NCBI RefSeq assembly: GCF_001998965.1
Contig: NZ_MLHJ01000033.1
Span: 1 to 39,437 of the forward strand
Direction: 5' to 3'
Length of the DNA: 39,437 nt
Source: Rodentibacter rarus
GTDB taxonomy: Bacteria; Pseudomonadota; Gammaproteobacteria; Enterobacterales; Pasteurellaceae
Shown one piece after another: positions 17,959 to 30,515 of the stretch. Made by a program: the position numbers and the translations under genes. How positions within the stretch are numbered: position 1 is the first letter of the stretch; every line of letters begins with the position of its first letter. The notes below the pieces were generated by a model that saw only the letters and a program-made list of their open reading frames with translations, ran no database searches and was not told where the DNA came from.

Positions 17959-19509
17959 CTAATCTAATTTCATTTTGGTTGCTTTAATATTTAATAATGC
18001 CAATCCACCTACCAGCAAGAAGATAAGGGTCGCAATCGCTGCGGCGAGTCCGAAATCTTGTGTTCCGCTTCCTTCAAAAGCAATACGGTAGGTATAGCTC
18101 ACTAATAAATCCGTATAACCGGCAGGCGTTGTTGTTCCAATCATATCCGGACGACCATTAGTCAATAATTGAATCAATACAAAGTTGTTAAAATTAAAGG
18201 CAAAACTGGCGATCATTAAGGGGGTTAATGGTTTTAACAGCAAAGGAAAAGTAATTTTAGTGAAATTTTGCCAAGTGGATGCGCCATCCATTGCGGAGGC
18301 TTCATAAAGATCTTGCGGAATAGCTTTGAGTAGCCCCATACACAAAATCATCATATAAGGGTAGCCTAACCAAGTGTTCACGATGAGAATCATTATTTTG
18401 GCGAGTAACGGATCGTTAAACCATTCCGGTGAGATACCAAAAAGATTATTTAAAATCATATTGATCTCACCAAAGCTTTGGTTAAACAATCCTTTAAAAA
18501 CCAAAATGGAAATAAATGCGGGTACGGCATAAGGCAAAATCAGCAATAGGCGATAAATTCCTTTACCCCGCAAGGCTTCCCACTGCACGATACAGGCAAG
18601 AACCATACCAATAATCACGGTAAACACCACAGTCAACACCGAGAAAATAATTGTCCAAATAAAAATTTGTACAAATGGTTTCTGAATGCCTTCATCGGTA
18701 AAAATTTTCACAAAATTATGAAAGCCTGTTGCCACTGTATAACCCGGCTCAAGGGTTTCGTCTTCCCATTCCCCTGCGGCATTAATGACTTGGAAAAAGC
18801 CCTTATCGTCGTTAGCACGATAACGTTTCATTGTTTCATTGTTGGTTAAAATCCGTGTATTTTCATCGTAGCTGTAACGCATTTTTTGTTCTGAAAATTG
18901 ACGTAACGAACTCATTGTCAATTCATTTCCATCAGGCAATATGACGCTCATTGCTTGTAATGCTGAACGATTTTGTGTCACCACTTTTAATGGCGCACTG
19001 TCCCCTTCCGGAGGTGCTTTTTCGATTACGTTTACCGGGGTATCGGTCAATAAAATATTATCTGAAACAAAAAATTGATCCGTGATTTTATTGTGCAAAA
19101 CCAATTGAAAACGTTCATCAGTTTGCGGATACAATTTAAAATCATATTTGCTACCGGAAAAATAATACTGTTGGGTCAGTACATTAAGGGCTCGCTCAAA
19201 AGAAAGCTGATTTGTGCCACTATAATTGGTAAATGCAATCGCAATGGTAGCAACAAGCGGGAATAAAATGAAAATCACCATTCCCATCATTCCGGGAAAA
19301 ACATAGCGCCAAGCATAGACTTTTTGACTGCTAAAAATATAGACACCGGATGTGAGGATCACTAGGGTTAGAAGTGCAAATAAATATTCTCCACGAGAAT
19401 ACATAAGCATAACCAGATAAAAATCAATCAGGAGAACAGCACCGATTAATAGCATTTTTAACCAGTTCATAGAAAATTTCGATGGAGCGGGATCAATGTT
19501 TTTTAGCAT
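17959..19509 (-). CDS. malF: maltose/maltodextrin ABC transporter permease MalF
   Basis: 516-aa permease, close to E. coli MalF (514 aa). It has N-terminal membrane segments, the large periplasmic P2 loop (about residues 90-275) that contacts MalE, and the EAA coupling loop [18 protein letters not shown]. It binds substrate inside the membrane and pairs with MalG. It is separated from malE by 161 bp with a stable hairpin, so it is probably made in much smaller amounts than MalE. Confidence 0.96.
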   Translation of the reverse strand: MLKNIDPAPSKFSMNWLKMLLIGAVLLIDFYLVMLMYSRGEYLFALLTLVILTSGVYIFSSQKVYAWRYVFPGMMGMVIFILFPLVATIAIAFTNYSGTNQLSFERALNVLTQQYYFSGSKYDFKLYPQTDERFQLVLHNKITDQFFVSDNILLTDTPVNVIEKAPPEGDSAPLKVVTQNRSALQAMSVILPDGNELTMSSLRQFSEQKMRYSYDENTRILTNNETMKRYRANDDKGFFQVINAAGEWEDETLEPGYTVATGFHNFVKIFTDEGIQKPFVQIFIWTIIFSVLTVVFTVIIGMVLACIVQWEALRGKGIYRLLLILPYAVPAFISILVFKGLFNQSFGEINMILNNLFGISPEWFNDPLLAKIMILIVNTWLGYPYMMILCMGLLKAIPQDLYEASAMDGASTWQNFTKITFPLLLKPLTPLMIASFAFNFNNFVLIQLLTNGRPDMIGTTTPAGYTDLLVSYTYRIAFEGSGTQDFGLAAAIATLIFLLVGGLALLNIKATKMKLD

Positions 19510-19640
19510 AATACACCTCGAAATGCTGAGAAATTAATTATCACATTTAAGTGATATAAAAAATGCGTGCCTATCCAATAAAATCAAACTTAAAACAGCG
19601 ATAATTTTGACCGCACTTTTGGGAATATCCAAGACGGACT

Positions 19641-19661
19641 AGGCGGGTGATATACCCGCCT
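19641..19661 (-). other. malE-malF intercistronic hairpin
   Basis: AGGCGGGT (19641-19648) and ACCCGCCT (19654-19661) make an 8-bp GC-rich stem with a 5-nt loop, 10 nt after the malE stop. No T-run follows in the malE direction. It takes the place of the REP element between malE and malF in E. coli, which protects malE mRNA from 3' decay. Confidence 0.65.
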
Positions 19662-19670
19662 GAAGTAAGA

Positions 19671-20858
19671 TTATTGTTTTTGAATTCTAGCTCGTGCATC
19701 ATCCAATGCCGCTTTCACATCTTGACGACCTGAGACCGCATTAATAATCGCACTACGCTCTGCATACCAAAACGCTGTCATTTGCGGAATATTTGGCATA
19801 ATTTCACCATTTTGTGCATTTGTCATTGTCGCAGCGATGCGAGAGTCTTTTGCCAATTGCGCTTGGTAAGATTTTAATGCGACCGCCCCCAATGGTTTAT
19901 CCGCATTAACCGTTGCCAACCCTTCATCAGTCAGCAGATAATTTTCTAAAAATTCTTTCGCAAAGTCCTTATTCGGACTTGCCGCATTCACACCGGCACT
20001 CAATACCCCAACAAACGGCTTAGAGGCTTGACCATTTAATGTTGGGAGTACTGCTACACCATAGTTAATTTTACTTTTCTCAATATTTCCCCACGCCCAA
20101 GGACCGTTAATGGTTAAGGCTGTTTCACCTTTATTAAAACTCGCTTCCGCAACCGCATAGTCCATATCGGCATTGATCACTTTGTTTTTCACCATATCCA
20201 CAACAAACTGTAACCCTTTTTGTGAACCCTCGTTATTTACGCCAATATCATTAGCATCATAACGACCGTTAGCATATTTAAATGCATAACCTCCATTTGA
20301 GGCAACCACAGGCCAAGTAAAATAAGGCTCTGCCAAGTTCCACATAATCGCGTTTTTACCTTCTTTTTTCAGTTTTTTATCTAACGCTAAAATGTCTTCC
20401 CAAGATTTCGGTGCTTCAGGTGTGAGATCTTTATTGTAGATAAGTGATAAGGCTTCAATCGCAACAGGATAACCAATCACTTTGCCGTTATAAGTTTCTG
20501 CATCCCAGGCGAAATCAACAAATTTATCTTTAAATTCTTGGCTTGGTTGTAATTCGGCGAGTAAACCGGATTGCGCATAGCCTCCAAAACGGTCGTGCGC
20601 CCAGAAAATAATATCCGGACCATCACCGGTCGAAGCAACCTGTGGGAATTTTTCTTCTAATTTGTCCGGATGTTCCACAAGAACGGACACCCCGGTATCG
20701 GCTTCAAATTTTTTACCGACTTCTGCAAGTCCGTTATAACCTTTGTCTCCGTTGATCCAAATAACCAATTTTCCTTCTGTCATCTTAGCCATCACGGAAG
20801 AAGATAAGACCAAGCCTGCAACAGCAGTTAAGGTGAATTTCAACAATGTTTTGCTCAT
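19671..20858 (-). CDS. malE: maltose/maltodextrin-binding protein MalE
   Basis: 395-aa periplasmic binding protein (E. coli MalE 396 aa) with a signal peptide ending VMA (residue 24), then [20 protein letters not shown], as in known MalE. It collects maltodextrins that enter through LamB and delivers them to MalFGK2. Later motifs ([33 protein letters not shown]) are also conserved. Ribosome site AAGGAG is strong. It is the first gene of the leftward operon and is transcribed divergently from malK. Confidence 0.97.
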   Translation of the reverse strand: MSKTLLKFTLTAVAGLVLSSSVMAKMTEGKLVIWINGDKGYNGLAEVGKKFEADTGVSVLVEHPDKLEEKFPQVASTGDGPDIIFWAHDRFGGYAQSGLLAELQPSQEFKDKFVDFAWDAETYNGKVIGYPVAIEALSLIYNKDLTPEAPKSWEDILALDKKLKKEGKNAIMWNLAEPYFTWPVVASNGGYAFKYANGRYDANDIGVNNEGSQKGLQFVVDMVKNKVINADMDYAVAEASFNKGETALTINGPWAWGNIEKSKINYGVAVLPTLNGQASKPFVGVLSAGVNAASPNKDFAKEFLENYLLTDEGLATVNADKPLGAVALKSYQAQLAKDSRIAATMTNAQNGEIMPNIPQMTAFWYAERSAIINAVSGRQDVKAALDDARARIQKQ

Positions 20859-21021
20859 AGTACACTCCTTGAGAGTTTATCAATAAATTTAGGGCGTTAA
20901 ACATAGAAAGATAATCTTGTTTAATGAGGTCAAATTATCAATAAATATTCTCCTTTGTTATCATCCCTTTATCTACGCCCCCACGGAATTATCCTGCAAT
21001 ATTTCTAATATTTTTTTGTTT

Positions 21022-21037
21022 TGTGAAAAGGATCACA
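21022..21037. promoter_or_regulatory. perfect CRP (CRP-N) core site
   Basis: TGTGAAAAGGATCACA has both perfect half-sites, TGTGA and TCACA, with the required 6-nt spacer. It lies in the middle of the malE/malK gap and would link both operons to cAMP levels. Confidence 0.85.
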
Positions 21038-21163
21038 TTTTTTAAATAATAAAATATGATCTAGCTCAAAGAATTAATAAAAAAATCCATTTTATTCTCC
21101 GCGAGTCCTGTAAATAGCAAAATGCCATACTTTTTTCTTCTAATCCTCAAAAAAATGATAAAA

Positions 21164-21169
21164 GGATGA
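21164..21169 (+). promoter_or_regulatory. MalT-box core upstream of malK
   Basis: GGATGA is the core of the MalT operator. Its distance to AATGAT (21192-21197) puts the core close to -37 of the inferred start, the usual place for the promoter-proximal MalT site. Confidence 0.5.
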
Positions 21170-21238
21170 TTTTTTCTCGCTCGAGATAGGCAATGATGTA
21201 TGCCCAAAGAAAACAATTGATGTTGATGAGGTTTTGTT

Positions 21239-23736
<2,498 letters not shown>

Positions 23737-23752
23737 TCACCGATTAGTTATG

Positions 23753-23780
23753 GGGGAGAGTTGCTCTCCCCTTCTTTTTA
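23753..23780 (+). terminator. lamB-malM intercistronic terminator-like hairpin
   Basis: GGGGAGAG (23753-23760) pairs with CTCTCCCC (23764-23771), with a 3-nt loop, followed by TTCTTTTTA. It should stop part of the transcripts before malM, which begins 17 nt later. Confidence 0.7.
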
Positions 23781-23796
23781 TGTTTATGAGGTTAAT

Positions 23797-24681
23797 ATGA
23801 AAAAAACACTTTTTTCTACCGCACTTCTATTGGCTAATATGTTAGTTGTTTTGCCAAGCGCTGCAACACCGAATCATATTAACTCCACGGTGTTATCACA
23901 ATTAAATTGGAAAGATGTTCCCTACTCCGAAACACTCACCACCACATTAAACGCCCAACAAAAACAGAATTTCATTGTGCCATTCGCCGGTATGGAAAGC
24001 CCGGTTGCGGCATATCGTATTCCAGCCAATCAAGGCACACTGGAAATCCGCATTGCCAGCCCGGTTGCCAAAGATCACGTATTTATACCGAGCGCTATTG
24101 TTTTGGATAGTCAATTTAATATTGCAGCACGTTATTCTTCTTCAGATTTTAAATTTGAAGGTGAGCGGGGATTACAGCCTAATCGTTTTGTTGCAGAATT
24201 GAATTTAACCCCAGCGCCAAACCAAGATTATATTTATCTGTTGGTTTATACCACAGCACAAGATGTACAAAAAACCACAATGGTTCCCCACCCGGCTAAA
24301 AGTTTTGCTAAAGCCACAGGAAAACAACCACCGGCAATTGCAGATATTGAAGTCAAGCACAGTCCTTATGGGGAGATTAATATCAATGTAATAGCGGCTG
24401 ACGGGACACGTTTTATCGGTCTTCCAACGGATATCTTTACCGGCAAGAAAACCGCTTCAAATCAGCCGGTTGGCACACAGCCTGTACAAAAAACGGAAAG
24501 CAACCCAAAAGCCGTTGTCACCGCAGTGGATAAGGAAACAGAAGCCTATTTCAAACAAGCGGTAACGAATGCCTTAAAACAAAATGACGTAAACCGTGCA
24601 TTAAATTTAGTAAATGAAGCAGAAAAACTCGGTTTAACTTCACCACGAAAAATTTTCTTACAACAAGTTTCTTCTAAATAA
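23797..24681 (+). CDS. malM: maltose operon periplasmic protein MalM
   Basis: 294-aa periplasmic protein encoded after lamB, as in E. coli (MalM 306 aa). A signal peptide MKKTLFSTALLLANMLVV... is followed by the MalM region with IVPFAGMESPVAAYRIP and a GTLEIRIASPV core. Its function is not well known; it may bind carbohydrate in the periplasm. I start at ATG 23797 because GAGG lies 7 nt upstream and a signal peptide begins there; an in-frame ATG at 23761 sits within the upstream hairpin. A USS lies in the signal-peptide codons. Confidence 0.92.
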   Translation: MKKTLFSTALLLANMLVVLPSAATPNHINSTVLSQLNWKDVPYSETLTTTLNAQQKQNFIVPFAGMESPVAAYRIPANQGTLEIRIASPVAKDHVFIPSAIVLDSQFNIAARYSSSDFKFEGERGLQPNRFVAELNLTPAPNQDYIYLLVYTTAQDVQKTTMVPHPAKSFAKATGKQPPAIADIEVKHSPYGEININVIAADGTRFIGLPTDIFTGKKTASNQPVGTQPVQKTESNPKAVVTAVDKETEAYFKQAVTNALKQNDVNRALNLVNEAEKLGLTSPRKIFLQQVSSK

Positions 24682-24704
24682 TACGATTTTGCTGCTTAAA
24701 TTTT

Positions 24705-24731
24705 GCCACCTTGAAATAAGGTGGCTTTTTT
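24705..24731 (+). terminator. terminator after malM
   Basis: GCCACCTT (24705-24712) pairs with AAGGTGGC (24718-24725), 5-nt loop, followed by six T residues. It is a standard Rho-independent terminator for malK-lamB-malM. Confidence 0.9.
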
Positions 24732-24797
24732 ATTTGCCCAAATCTCCCCAAAGAGCGGTCAAAAAACGCTTTATTTTTTAGTATTTATGGCAATAAA

Positions 24798-24826
24798 CGT
24801 AAGGACACACGAAATATGTCCTTACG
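24798..24826 (-). terminator. hairpin after malT, likely terminator
   Basis: CGTAAGGACA (24798-24807) and TGTCCTTACG (24817-24826) form a perfect 10-bp stem with a 9-nt loop. On the - strand it is followed by TTTATTG. It lies about 70 nt beyond the malT stop. Confidence 0.6.
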
Positions 24827-24897
24827 AATAAAACACAAATCAAGCTATGAAATGGCGAAACAATACCGCTATTTTTCGGAAGATCGCCTAAGATAAA

Positions 24898-27612
24898 TTA
24901 CCGATACCCCATTAATTGCAACAATTCTTTTGCATAATCAATTGCTTCATTACGATTTGATACACCAATTTTTTGATAAAGATTGCGAATATGGCTTTTT
25001 ATTGTCGTCGTTGCCACTTGTAATTCATCTGAAATCTGCTCATTACTGTAACCCGAATAAATAAGCCCCAGCACTTGCCATTCTCGTGGTGTCAGAGGGC
25101 TAATTTTTAATAATTCAGGCACTTTGGGGTTAGAAATAAGGTTATTGACAAATTGTTCATCAAAGTGGGCAAACTTATGTCGATAATACTGATTGATGTT
25201 ACGTAAAATAAACTGCGCTTTATGTACAGTTAACTCGTCTAATATATTGGATTGCAGTAACTGACGAATCTGTTGTGCCATCGTTTCACCTTCAACGACA
25301 AAAACACTAATAAAATTGGTTTGTCGGGTAAGTTGCAAAGCCTGAATTAAATCCTGTTGTGCCGCGTCCTTATTTCCTGTGAGATAATAAAGGCGGTTCC
25401 GTAAGATAAGTGCACGATTTAAGTCGCTGATCAATTTCAGTTTTTGAGCTGTTTGAATGACACGATTTAAGATTTTCTCCGCCTCATCATATTTTTCTAA
25501 CAAGATTAATGCTCTCGCAATATTACGCCACTGAACTTGATTGAAGTGATTTTTTTCATTGATCGGACGGTGAGTTTGCACAAGCCAAGCCTCAACAGAT
25601 TTCACATCCCCTAACATTTGCCATAGCACAATTTTGACTTGGTTCGCATTCGCATCCCAATCTTGGTGGTAATGATGTGTTTTTTGCAAATCAATAATTT
25701 GTTTTAGAAGGCGAGAGGCATTATCCAAATCGCCCCGCACAATAGAGATTTTGCATAATAAGGCTAAACATTGCAGACGCTCCTCATCTTTATTTAATAC
25801 CTTGATACCGGCATTTGCCATAGCCTCCGCTTTATCCAAATTGTACCAATCCCATAAAATTTGCCCTTTTAAGCGGAGCAAAAACTCGTACATTGGCACT
25901 TTTTGTAGGTGATACTCTTTCACAAAAGCACTGGCTTTATCTAAGATGTCATAGCCTGCCTGCGTAAATCCTTGAGCAATAAAAATCTCCGATTGTTGAA
26001 GTAATGCCCATAAAATATTATGGGGCGTGTGATATTTCCACGCCATTTTTTCGGCTTTTTGAAGCATTTCCAACGCATCGGTGAAATTTCCCTGACAATG
26101 ATATGCTTCACCAATGACGGAAGTTGCCACAATTTTGGCATAATTGGTGTTTGGTGTTTGGTGTTTGGTGTTTGACAAATGATCGAGCGCTTGAATCGCT
26201 AAATGAAGTGCAGTCCTTTCATCGCCTTGATTAATCGCCACCTGTGCACGCAACACATCAAATTCCGGCTGAATCCCTTGGCTCAATTGAATTTTTTGAT
26301 CGGCAAGCACTCGATCAAAATGTTCAAAAATATCATTCACTTCCGCATTACGGTGCTGACTTTGCGCCAACCACGCTTTTAATAAAATTAGCTGGGGGGA
26401 TTGAACAAAGCTCATATCATCCAAATAGTCGAGGTGCTGCTCAAGTAGTTTCAGCTCGCCTTGATGAAATAATTTCCAACCTTGTTCCGAGAGAATATTA
26501 AGTAAAATACGGTGATCTTCTAGTTGAACGGCGTGATATAAGGCCTCTGTGGTATAGCCTAATTTCAACCAAGCAATTGCGGCTTTTCCGTGAAGTTGAG
26601 CAAGCTCTTCAGCGAGCTCTAATTGACAATAATGGGTTAAAAATGAAGCAAATAAGGGATGGAATCGCCACCAATTATCTTCAGCATTCATTTGTTGTAA
26701 AAAAAGTCCTTGTTTTTCAATCGCTTCTAATTTATTTCGACCATTAAGCTCACCGGTCACCTGCTGTACCAAGGTTTCATTCATTGAACGCAAAATGGAG
26801 CAACGCAAGATAAATCGTTTCGTATCCTGATCAATTTGGGCAAAGACTTCCTCGCTCAGATAGCTATAAATATGAAAATTATTCAGTTTTGCTAAACGTT
26901 TGGCGGCATCTTTTAAAGGAAGTTTTTTCTGCTTAGCGGAGAGACTGATAAGTTGAAGTGCCGTTGGCCAGCCTTCCACCTCATCACAAAGTGAGGCAAT
27001 TTCTTGTGGTGTAATGCTCTCGTTGAAACGAGAGTGAAAAAATTCGACACTTTCTTGATGATTAAAAGAAAGCTGGTGACTATTAATTTCCAATAATTGT
27101 TCTTGAACATGCAAACCGGCAATACCTAAAGGCGGTACCGAGCGGGAAATTAAAATCAATGTCATACAAGTCGGCTGATGACGGACCCAGTATTTTAATG
27201 CCTCGTGAATTTCTTCATTATCAATGATGTGATAATCGTCAATAATTAAATAAAAATGCTCGGTAACGGCTGATATTTTCACGAGTTGCTGAGTAAAAAG
27301 CGTTTGTAAATCCTTTTGGATATACAAGGATTCATCGGTTTCAATTTCTTGCCCAAGTGCGGTCTGTAATGCGGCAATAAAATAAGCAGCAAATCTACCC
27401 GGTTGATTATCGCTTTCATCCAATGAATACCACCCCACATTTTTCTGATGTCCCACCCATTGAGAAACCAGTGTTGTTTTTCCATAACCGGCGGGAGCGT
27501 GAATTAATACGAGGGGATAATCGCTTGATTTATCAAGATATTGTAGTAATGAAGTACGTGATACACTGTTTTGCAAGCGATAATTACAAATTAATTTTGC
27601 CGGAATTAACAT
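24898..27612 (-). CDS. malT: transcriptional activator MalT, with in-frame heptanucleotide repeat
   Basis: 904-aa STAND-type activator (E. coli MalT 901 aa). The start MLIPAKLICNYRLQ matches the MalT family. Walker A GYGKTT is at 42-47; a winged-helix and TPR-like region fills the middle. The C-terminal LuxR-type HTH (about 838-890; LTPREWQVLGLIYSGYSNEQI) binds MalT boxes. Maltotriose and ATP activate it and MalK inhibits it in E. coli. At 26146-26173 the gene holds four perfect copies of a 7-bp unit (codons 480-489), coding for SNTKHQTPNTNY-type residues between two helical repeats. Gain or loss of one copy shifts the frame and removes the DNA-binding domain. It stands alone, convergent with malM; malP/malQ are not in the window. 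Confidence 0.96.
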   Translation of the reverse strand: MLIPAKLICNYRLQNSVSRTSLLQYLDKSSDYPLVLIHAPAGYGKTTLVSQWVGHQKNVGWYSLDESDNQPGRFAAYFIAALQTALGQEIETDESLYIQKDLQTLFTQQLVKISAVTEHFYLIIDDYHIIDNEEIHEALKYWVRHQPTCMTLILISRSVPPLGIAGLHVQEQLLEINSHQLSFNHQESVEFFHSRFNESITPQEIASLCDEVEGWPTALQLISLSAKQKKLPLKDAAKRLAKLNNFHIYSYLSEEVFAQIDQDTKRFILRCSILRSMNETLVQQVTGELNGRNKLEAIEKQGLFLQQMNAEDNWWRFHPLFASFLTHYCQLELAEELAQLHGKAAIAWLKLGYTTEALYHAVQLEDHRILLNILSEQGWKLFHQGELKLLEQHLDYLDDMSFVQSPQLILLKAWLAQSQHRNAEVNDIFEHFDRVLADQKIQLSQGIQPEFDVLRAQVAINQGDERTALHLAIQALDHLSNTKHQTPNTNYAKIVATSVIGEAYHCQGNFTDALEMLQKAEKMAWKYHTPHNILWALLQQSEIFIAQGFTQAGYDILDKASAFVKEYHLQKVPMYEFLLRLKGQILWDWYNLDKAEAMANAGIKVLNKDEERLQCLALLCKISIVRGDLDNASRLLKQIIDLQKTHHYHQDWDANANQVKIVLWQMLGDVKSVEAWLVQTHRPINEKNHFNQVQWRNIARALILLEKYDEAEKILNRVIQTAQKLKLISDLNRALILRNRLYYLTGNKDAAQQDLIQALQLTRQTNFISVFVVEGETMAQQIRQLLQSNILDELTVHKAQFILRNINQYYRHKFAHFDEQFVNNLISNPKVPELLKISPLTPREWQVLGLIYSGYSNEQISDELQVATTTIKSHIRNLYQKIGVSNRNEAIDYAKELLQLMGYR
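26146..26173. repeat. 4 x 7-bp tandem repeat (GGTGTTT / AAACACC) inside malT
   Basis: Four uninterrupted perfect copies of GGTGTTT on the + strand (AAACACC on the malT sense strand). Because 7 is not a multiple of 3, copy-number changes other than by threes alter the malT frame. Shifted frames end early: one runs to about 25941, the other stops about 12 codons after the repeat (TGG TGA). Confidence 0.9.
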
Positions 27613-27689
27613 CTAATTTAATCTCTCCAATGATAAAATTCTAAGAACGAAGTCATAATCTCTTTCCAAAGAATACAATAGATATTTCA

Positions 27690-29516
27690 TCAACTTCTTA
27701 AAGTTTCATAAATCGTTTCCGCTAATTTCTTTGAAATCCCCGGAACTGAAGCGATTTCGTCCAACGTGGCATTTTTCACACCTTGCAAGCCGCCAAGATA
27801 TTTCAACAGCGCTTGACGGCGTTTTGCCCCGACCCCCTCAATGGTTTCAAGCCCACTTTGGGTGAAGGCATTTTGCCGTTTTTTGCGATGTCCGCTAATG
27901 GCGTGATGGTGACTTTCATCACGAATATGTTGGATTAAATGCAACGCCAAACTGTCATCGGGCAAATGAATTTCACGGTGTTGTTTACTGATCATCAGCA
28001 CCTCCTGCCCGGCCCGGCGATCAACCCCTTTCGCCACGCCTATTAAGTGCGGTCGATTTTTATCCCATTTTACATTCAGATTCTGAAATACCGCTAAAGC
28101 ACGGTTAAGTTGCCCTTTTCCGCCGTCAATAAAGATCACATCAGGAATTTTGTCTTCTTCTAAATCACGGTCATAGCGTTTTTTGAGCGCCTGCTCCATT
28201 GCGGCATAATCATCCCCCCCAGTAATGCCTTCAATATTAAAACGGCGATAATCGGATTTTAATGGGCCTTCTTGATTAAACACCACACAAGACGCCACCG
28301 TTTGGTTCCCCATGGTGTGACTAATATCAAAACATTCCATTCGCTTAATTTCCGACATCCCCAATAATTCGCATAATGCCTGATAACGCTCGCCCATTCG
28401 TGAGGATTGCTTGAGTTGGGTTGCAAGAGCGGCTTTTGCGTTCACCTGCGCCAGTTGCAGATATTTTCCTTTATCCCCTTTCACCGTTTCTTGGATCGTC
28501 ACTTTCCTACCTGCTTGCTCTGTGAGCAGGGTTTCTAATTCCGCTTTTTCTATGAGTTTTCGATCCACAATGATGCTATTTGGAATCGTTCTACCTTGAT
28601 GCCCTTGCAAATAAAATTGCCCCACAAAGGTTTCCGTGAGCTCAGAAAGATCCGTATTGGCCGGCACTTTAGGGAAATAGCTACGATTACCCAACACTTT
28701 TCCCTGGCGGATAAACATCACTTGCACACAAGCCAAACCCTGTTGATAGGCAATGGACATAATGTCCATATCATCTAACCGCTCATTCGATACAAACTGT
28801 TTTTCAATCACTGATCGTACTGTTTGAATTTGATCCCGATAACGGGCGGCTTGCTCAAAATCCAAATCCCGACTTGCCTGATCCATTTTGCCAATTAAAT
28901 AATCCAACACTTGTTGATCTTTACCTTGTAAAAATAAACGTGCCAATTCCACTTGTTGTGAATACTCTTCATCAGTGACATAACCTGCAATACAAGGTGC
29001 AGAACAACGCCCGATTTGATATTGCAAACAAGGGCGGGAGCGATTGCCATAAACGGAGTTTTCACACTGTCGTACCGGAAATAATTTTTTCAGCAAAGAT
29101 AAGGTTTCCCGCACTGCCCCTGCATGGGGATAAGGCCCAAAATATTCACCGGCAATTTTTTTTGCCCCTCGGTAAGCCGTTATACGGGGGTGGCGTTCTT
29201 TGGTTAATAAGATAAAAGGATAGGATTTATCATCACGCAACAGCACATTATAACGGGGCTGATAAAGCTTGATGAAATTGTGTTCCAACAATAAGGCTTC
29301 CGTTTCAGAAGAGGTGATCGTAGTGTCGATATGATGAATGGAAGCGACCAAGGCTTCGGTTTTTTTACTGCTGAGATTGGAACGGAAATAGCTCGACAGA
29401 CGCTTTTTTAAATCTTTCGCTTTCCCCACATAAATCACCTGATCTTTATCGTCATACATACGATAAACACCGGGTTCATGGGAAACCGTTGTCAGAAATT
29501 TTTTTGCATCAAACAT
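27690..29516 (-). CDS. uvrC: excinuclease ABC subunit C
   Basis: 608-aa nuclease of nucleotide-excision repair (E. coli 610). It has an N-terminal GIY-YIG domain ([19 protein letters not shown]), a cysteine region ([13 protein letters not shown]), the UVR motif ([12 protein letters not shown]), the C-terminal RNase H-like nuclease domain ([19 protein letters not shown]), and tandem HhH motifs ([28 protein letters not shown]). It incises on both sides of a lesion with UvrB. It begins 1 nt after the kdsB stop, so it is co-transcribed with kdsB. A USS lies at 28045. Confidence 0.97.
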   Translation of the reverse strand: MFDAKKFLTTVSHEPGVYRMYDDKDQVIYVGKAKDLKKRLSSYFRSNLSSKKTEALVASIHHIDTTITSSETEALLLEHNFIKLYQPRYNVLLRDDKSYPFILLTKERHPRITAYRGAKKIAGEYFGPYPHAGAVRETLSLLKKLFPVRQCENSVYGNRSRPCLQYQIGRCSAPCIAGYVTDEEYSQQVELARLFLQGKDQQVLDYLIGKMDQASRDLDFEQAARYRDQIQTVRSVIEKQFVSNERLDDMDIMSIAYQQGLACVQVMFIRQGKVLGNRSYFPKVPANTDLSELTETFVGQFYLQGHQGRTIPNSIIVDRKLIEKAELETLLTEQAGRKVTIQETVKGDKGKYLQLAQVNAKAALATQLKQSSRMGERYQALCELLGMSEIKRMECFDISHTMGNQTVASCVVFNQEGPLKSDYRRFNIEGITGGDDYAAMEQALKKRYDRDLEEDKIPDVIFIDGGKGQLNRALAVFQNLNVKWDKNRPHLIGVAKGVDRRAGQEVLMISKQHREIHLPDDSLALHLIQHIRDESHHHAISGHRKKRQNAFTQSGLETIEGVGAKRRQALLKYLGGLQGVKNATLDEIASVPGISKKLAETIYETLRS

Positions 29517-29517
29517 C

Positions 29518-30282
29518 TTAATTCGCCGCTAAAATCGACCGCACTTTTTCGAGATCTTCCGCCGTATCCACGCCCACGGCAGGCACTTCTTTTGCCAGTT
29601 CAACGTGGATCCGTTCACCATTCCATAACACACGCAATTGTTCCAGTTTTTCTAAATTTTCTAACTGTGTCGGCGACCATTGCACATATTTTTTAATGAA
29701 ACCGGCACGATAAGCATAAAGACCGATATGGCGTAAATATACATTCGCCAACGTGGCTTTTGTGATCTCTTGCAAGCCTATAAATTGATCCCGATCGTAA
29801 GGAATGACGGAACGGGAAAAATACAGCACATAGCCGTCTTTGTCCGTTACCACTTTGACGACATTCGGATTAAATAATTCTTCCGCTTCATTAATTTTCA
29901 CAGCAAGGGTTGCCATATTCACATTAAATTTCGCTAAGTTTTCCGCTACCTGACGAACAATAACAGGGGGAATAAGGGGTTCATCTCCTTGAATATTGAC
30001 GATAATTTCATCATCGGAAATCGCCAGTTTTTCCACCACCTCGGCTAAACGCTCTGTTCCGGAATTATGATGTTCGGATGTTAAACAGACTTCCGCCCCA
30101 AAGTCTTGTGCAACGGCGGCAACATTTTCGTTATCCGTAGCAATAATCACACGGTTTGCCCCCGATTGCCGTGCTTTTTCAAAGACATGTTGAATCATCG
30201 GTTTTCCGGCAATTTCCGCAAGGGGTTTCCCCGGCAAACGGGAGGAGGCAAAACGGGCGGGGATAATAACAGTAAATGACAT
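29518..30282 (-). CDS. kdsB: 3-deoxy-manno-octulosonate cytidylyltransferase
   Basis: 254-aa CMP-Kdo synthetase that activates Kdo for LPS inner-core synthesis. Motifs: [19 protein letters not shown] (nucleotide binding), [13 protein letters not shown], and [12 protein letters not shown]. Length equals the usual 248-256. It follows the ycaR-like gene, as in E. coli, and is directly followed by uvrC. A perfect USS lies in its last codons (29538-29546). Confidence 0.97.
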   Translation of the reverse strand: MSFTVIIPARFASSRLPGKPLAEIAGKPMIQHVFEKARQSGANRVIIATDNENVAAVAQDFGAEVCLTSEHHNSGTERLAEVVEKLAISDDEIIVNIQGDEPLIPPVIVRQVAENLAKFNVNMATLAVKINEAEELFNPNVVKVVTDKDGYVLYFSRSVIPYDRDQFIGLQEITKATLANVYLRHIGLYAYRAGFIKKYVQWSPTQLENLEKLEQLRVLWNGERIHVELAKEVPAVGVDTAEDLEKVRSILAAN

Positions 30283-30335
30283 AAACTATTCCTTCTTAAT
30301 CTTTAACCATTCTCAGGCGTTTAACCGCCCAAAAG

Positions 30336-30515
30336 TTAATCTGTGATCTTCTCTGCTTTTTCTGCGACTAACAGTGGCACACCGTTTTCAATAGGATAAG
30401 CCAACTGTTCATAGCGACAAACTAATCGTTGATTTTCAGCATCATATTGCAAACGAGCCAAGCAACGAGGGCAAGCGATCACTTCAAGCAATCTTGGATT
30501 TAGTCGCTCAGGCAT
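30336..30515 (-). CDS. ycaR: small YcaR/Trm112-like zinc-ribbon protein
   Basis: 59-aa protein: [20 protein letters not shown] at the start, then a CPRC motif (residues 15-18), Cys33 and the PIENGVPLL ending typical of Trm112/YcaR proteins (E. coli YcaR 60 aa). Function is unsettled; Trm112 relatives activate methyltransferases. The lpxK-ycaR-kdsB order is the E. coli order minus ycaQ. The start codon overlaps the lpxK stop by 8 nt, indicating coupled translation. Confidence 0.9.
   Translation of the reverse strand: MPERLNPRLLEVIACPRCLARLQYDAENQRLVCRYEQLAYPIENGVPLLVAEKAEKITD

Larger units (their letters stand above)
20859..21238. promoter_or_regulatory. divergent malE/malK control region
   Basis: This 380-bp gap between the two mal operons contains a perfect CRP core (21022-21037), a weaker CRP-like site (21055-21070), a leftward MalT-type core GGGATGA (complement of 20961-20967) followed by GGAGAA, and a rightward core GGATGA at 21164-21169. 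About 23 nt after the rightward core, AATGAT (21192-21197) could be the malK -10. The layout resembles the E. coli malEp-malKp region, where several CRP and MalT sites serve both promoters. Exact transcription starts are not proven. Confidence 0.7.

Noticed and set aside
24898-27612. malT as a pseudogene because of the tandem repeat
   Set aside because: The frame is open over 904 codons with both the Walker A and the HTH domain intact, so the present copy number is the ON state.
30283-30335. Short GGCG/CGCC hairpin between the ycaR-like gene and kdsB as terminator
   Set aside because: Four base pairs and no T-run; too weak.
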